This document shows, piece by piece, positions 5,501-5,605 of a stretch of DNA of 5,605 nt. Made by a program: the position numbers and the translations under genes. The number at the start of each line of letters is the position of its first letter. The stretch's first letter is position 1. The stretch is from Bacteroidota bacterium. GTDB lineage: Bacteria > Bacteroidota > Bacteroidia > Flavobacteriales > Flavobacteriaceae. The notes under the pieces were generated by a model that saw only the letters and a list, made by a program, of their open reading frames with translations, was not told the origin of the DNA and did no database searches. The stretch lies in contig JAEZGB010000018.1 in NCBI GenBank assembly GCA_023437485.1, positions 1 to 5,605 on the forward strand, in the 5' to 3' direction.

Positions 5501-5605
5501 GGGGAAGGAGCAAATCCGGTCCCGAAAATGCGGTCGAAAACATTCCGGACTCTCCTCCGGTTTCGACGCGGCGTACCCGAAATTCGTGGTACTTTGGTTT
5601 GTTGC
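5501..5605. other. GC-rich, inverted-repeat-rich segment, possibly part of a structured RNA; cut by window edge
   Basis: By hand count this stretch has 58 G/C in 105 bases (55%), against 22% in the preceding 100 bases. It can fold into two adjacent hairpins. In the first, GTCGAAA 5533-5539 pairs with TTTCGAC 5561-5567 and encloses CCGGA 5545-5549 with TCCGG 5556-5560. In the second, GTACC 5573-5577 pairs with GGTAC 5588-5592. No known RNA family or protein was recognised. It could instead be the edge of a gene on either strand: a forward frame from the ATG at 5528 and all three reverse frames are open to the edge, but the segment is too short to judge. Confidence 0.3.

Noticed and set aside
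5494..5501. AATGTTTG as a second promoter -7 element
   Set aside because: It differs from TAnnTTTG by one base, but no TTG lies 17-23 bases upstream, so the -33 element is missing.
5528..5605. Forward frame from ATG at 5528, open to the edge (26 codons, Arg-rich)
   Set aside because: An AAGGAG lies 17 bases upstream, too far for a usual ribosome site. The peptide is unusually Arg-rich, and the same bases form a hairpin. Too short and featureless to call as a gene.
5477..5605. Reverse-strand frames entering from the right edge, ending at TAA 5477-5479 or TAG 5490-5492
   Set aside because: All three reverse frames are open here because the segment is GC-rich and short, so openness has no weight. 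None of the translations was recognised as the end of a known protein.
5501..5605. RNase P RNA or tmRNA start
   Set aside because: The reverse strand has GGAGAGTCCGG, reminiscent of the RNase P GAGGAAAGTCCGG motif, and the forward strand has GGTTTCGACG, reminiscent of the tmRNA 5' end. The flanking bases needed for either family are absent, so neither can be supported.

Overview
The window holds one very large plus-strand gene that fills positions 1-5280, followed by about 325 bases of intergenic DNA. The gene encodes a secreted, multi-domain surface or extracellular protein of the kind found in Bacteroidota. The best guess for the organism is Flavobacterium or a close relative in Flavobacteriaceae. 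This rests on the flavobacterial style of the FN3, GEVED and Ig-like modules, the stereotyped C-terminal block (motifs such as NLLGNPYPSAIDA and YWSSPV), and a C-terminal domain resembling the type C (ChiA-like) type IX secretion (T9SS) sorting signal. No sequence search was possible, so family names come from motif recognition.

Layout of the protein (residues numbered from the Met at nt 40). The order is: signal peptide (to residue 12); an N-terminal beta-rich domain (about 13-243); FN3 domain 1 (246-338); a jelly-roll, choice-of-anchor-J-like domain (339-501); FN3 domain 2 (502-597); a GEVED-like domain (605-753); an Ig-like domain (758-837); a second Ig-like domain (841-1112) that appears to be split by another jelly-roll domain (868-1043); a third Ig-like domain (1113-1207); a short beta-solenoid-like stretch leading into a large flavobacterial C-terminal beta module (1209-1523); a T9SS-associated beta domain (1524-1660); and the sorting signal (about 1670-1746). 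No catalytic domain is recognisable. An adhesin or glycan- or surface-binding role is the most likely function, but it is an inference. The reading frame stays open to the left edge, and the 13 codons before nt 40 supply the basic n-region of the signal peptide. The true start is therefore probably outside the window.

The intergenic part (5281-5605) holds a terminator-like hairpin just after the stop codon and a long imperfect stem-loop capped by a GCAA tetraloop (5347-5394). It also holds a very AT-rich tract (5401-5500, 22% GC by hand count) with a weak flavobacterial-type promoter match. An abrupt switch to a 55% GC stretch rich in inverted repeats follows (5501-5605, cut by the window edge). 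That last stretch may be the start of a structured RNA or of an unrecognised element. It is the least explained part of the window.

The window shows a single transcription unit and no second confident gene, so it gives little information about partners. The protein would need the Sec system and the T9SS machinery, which are encoded elsewhere.
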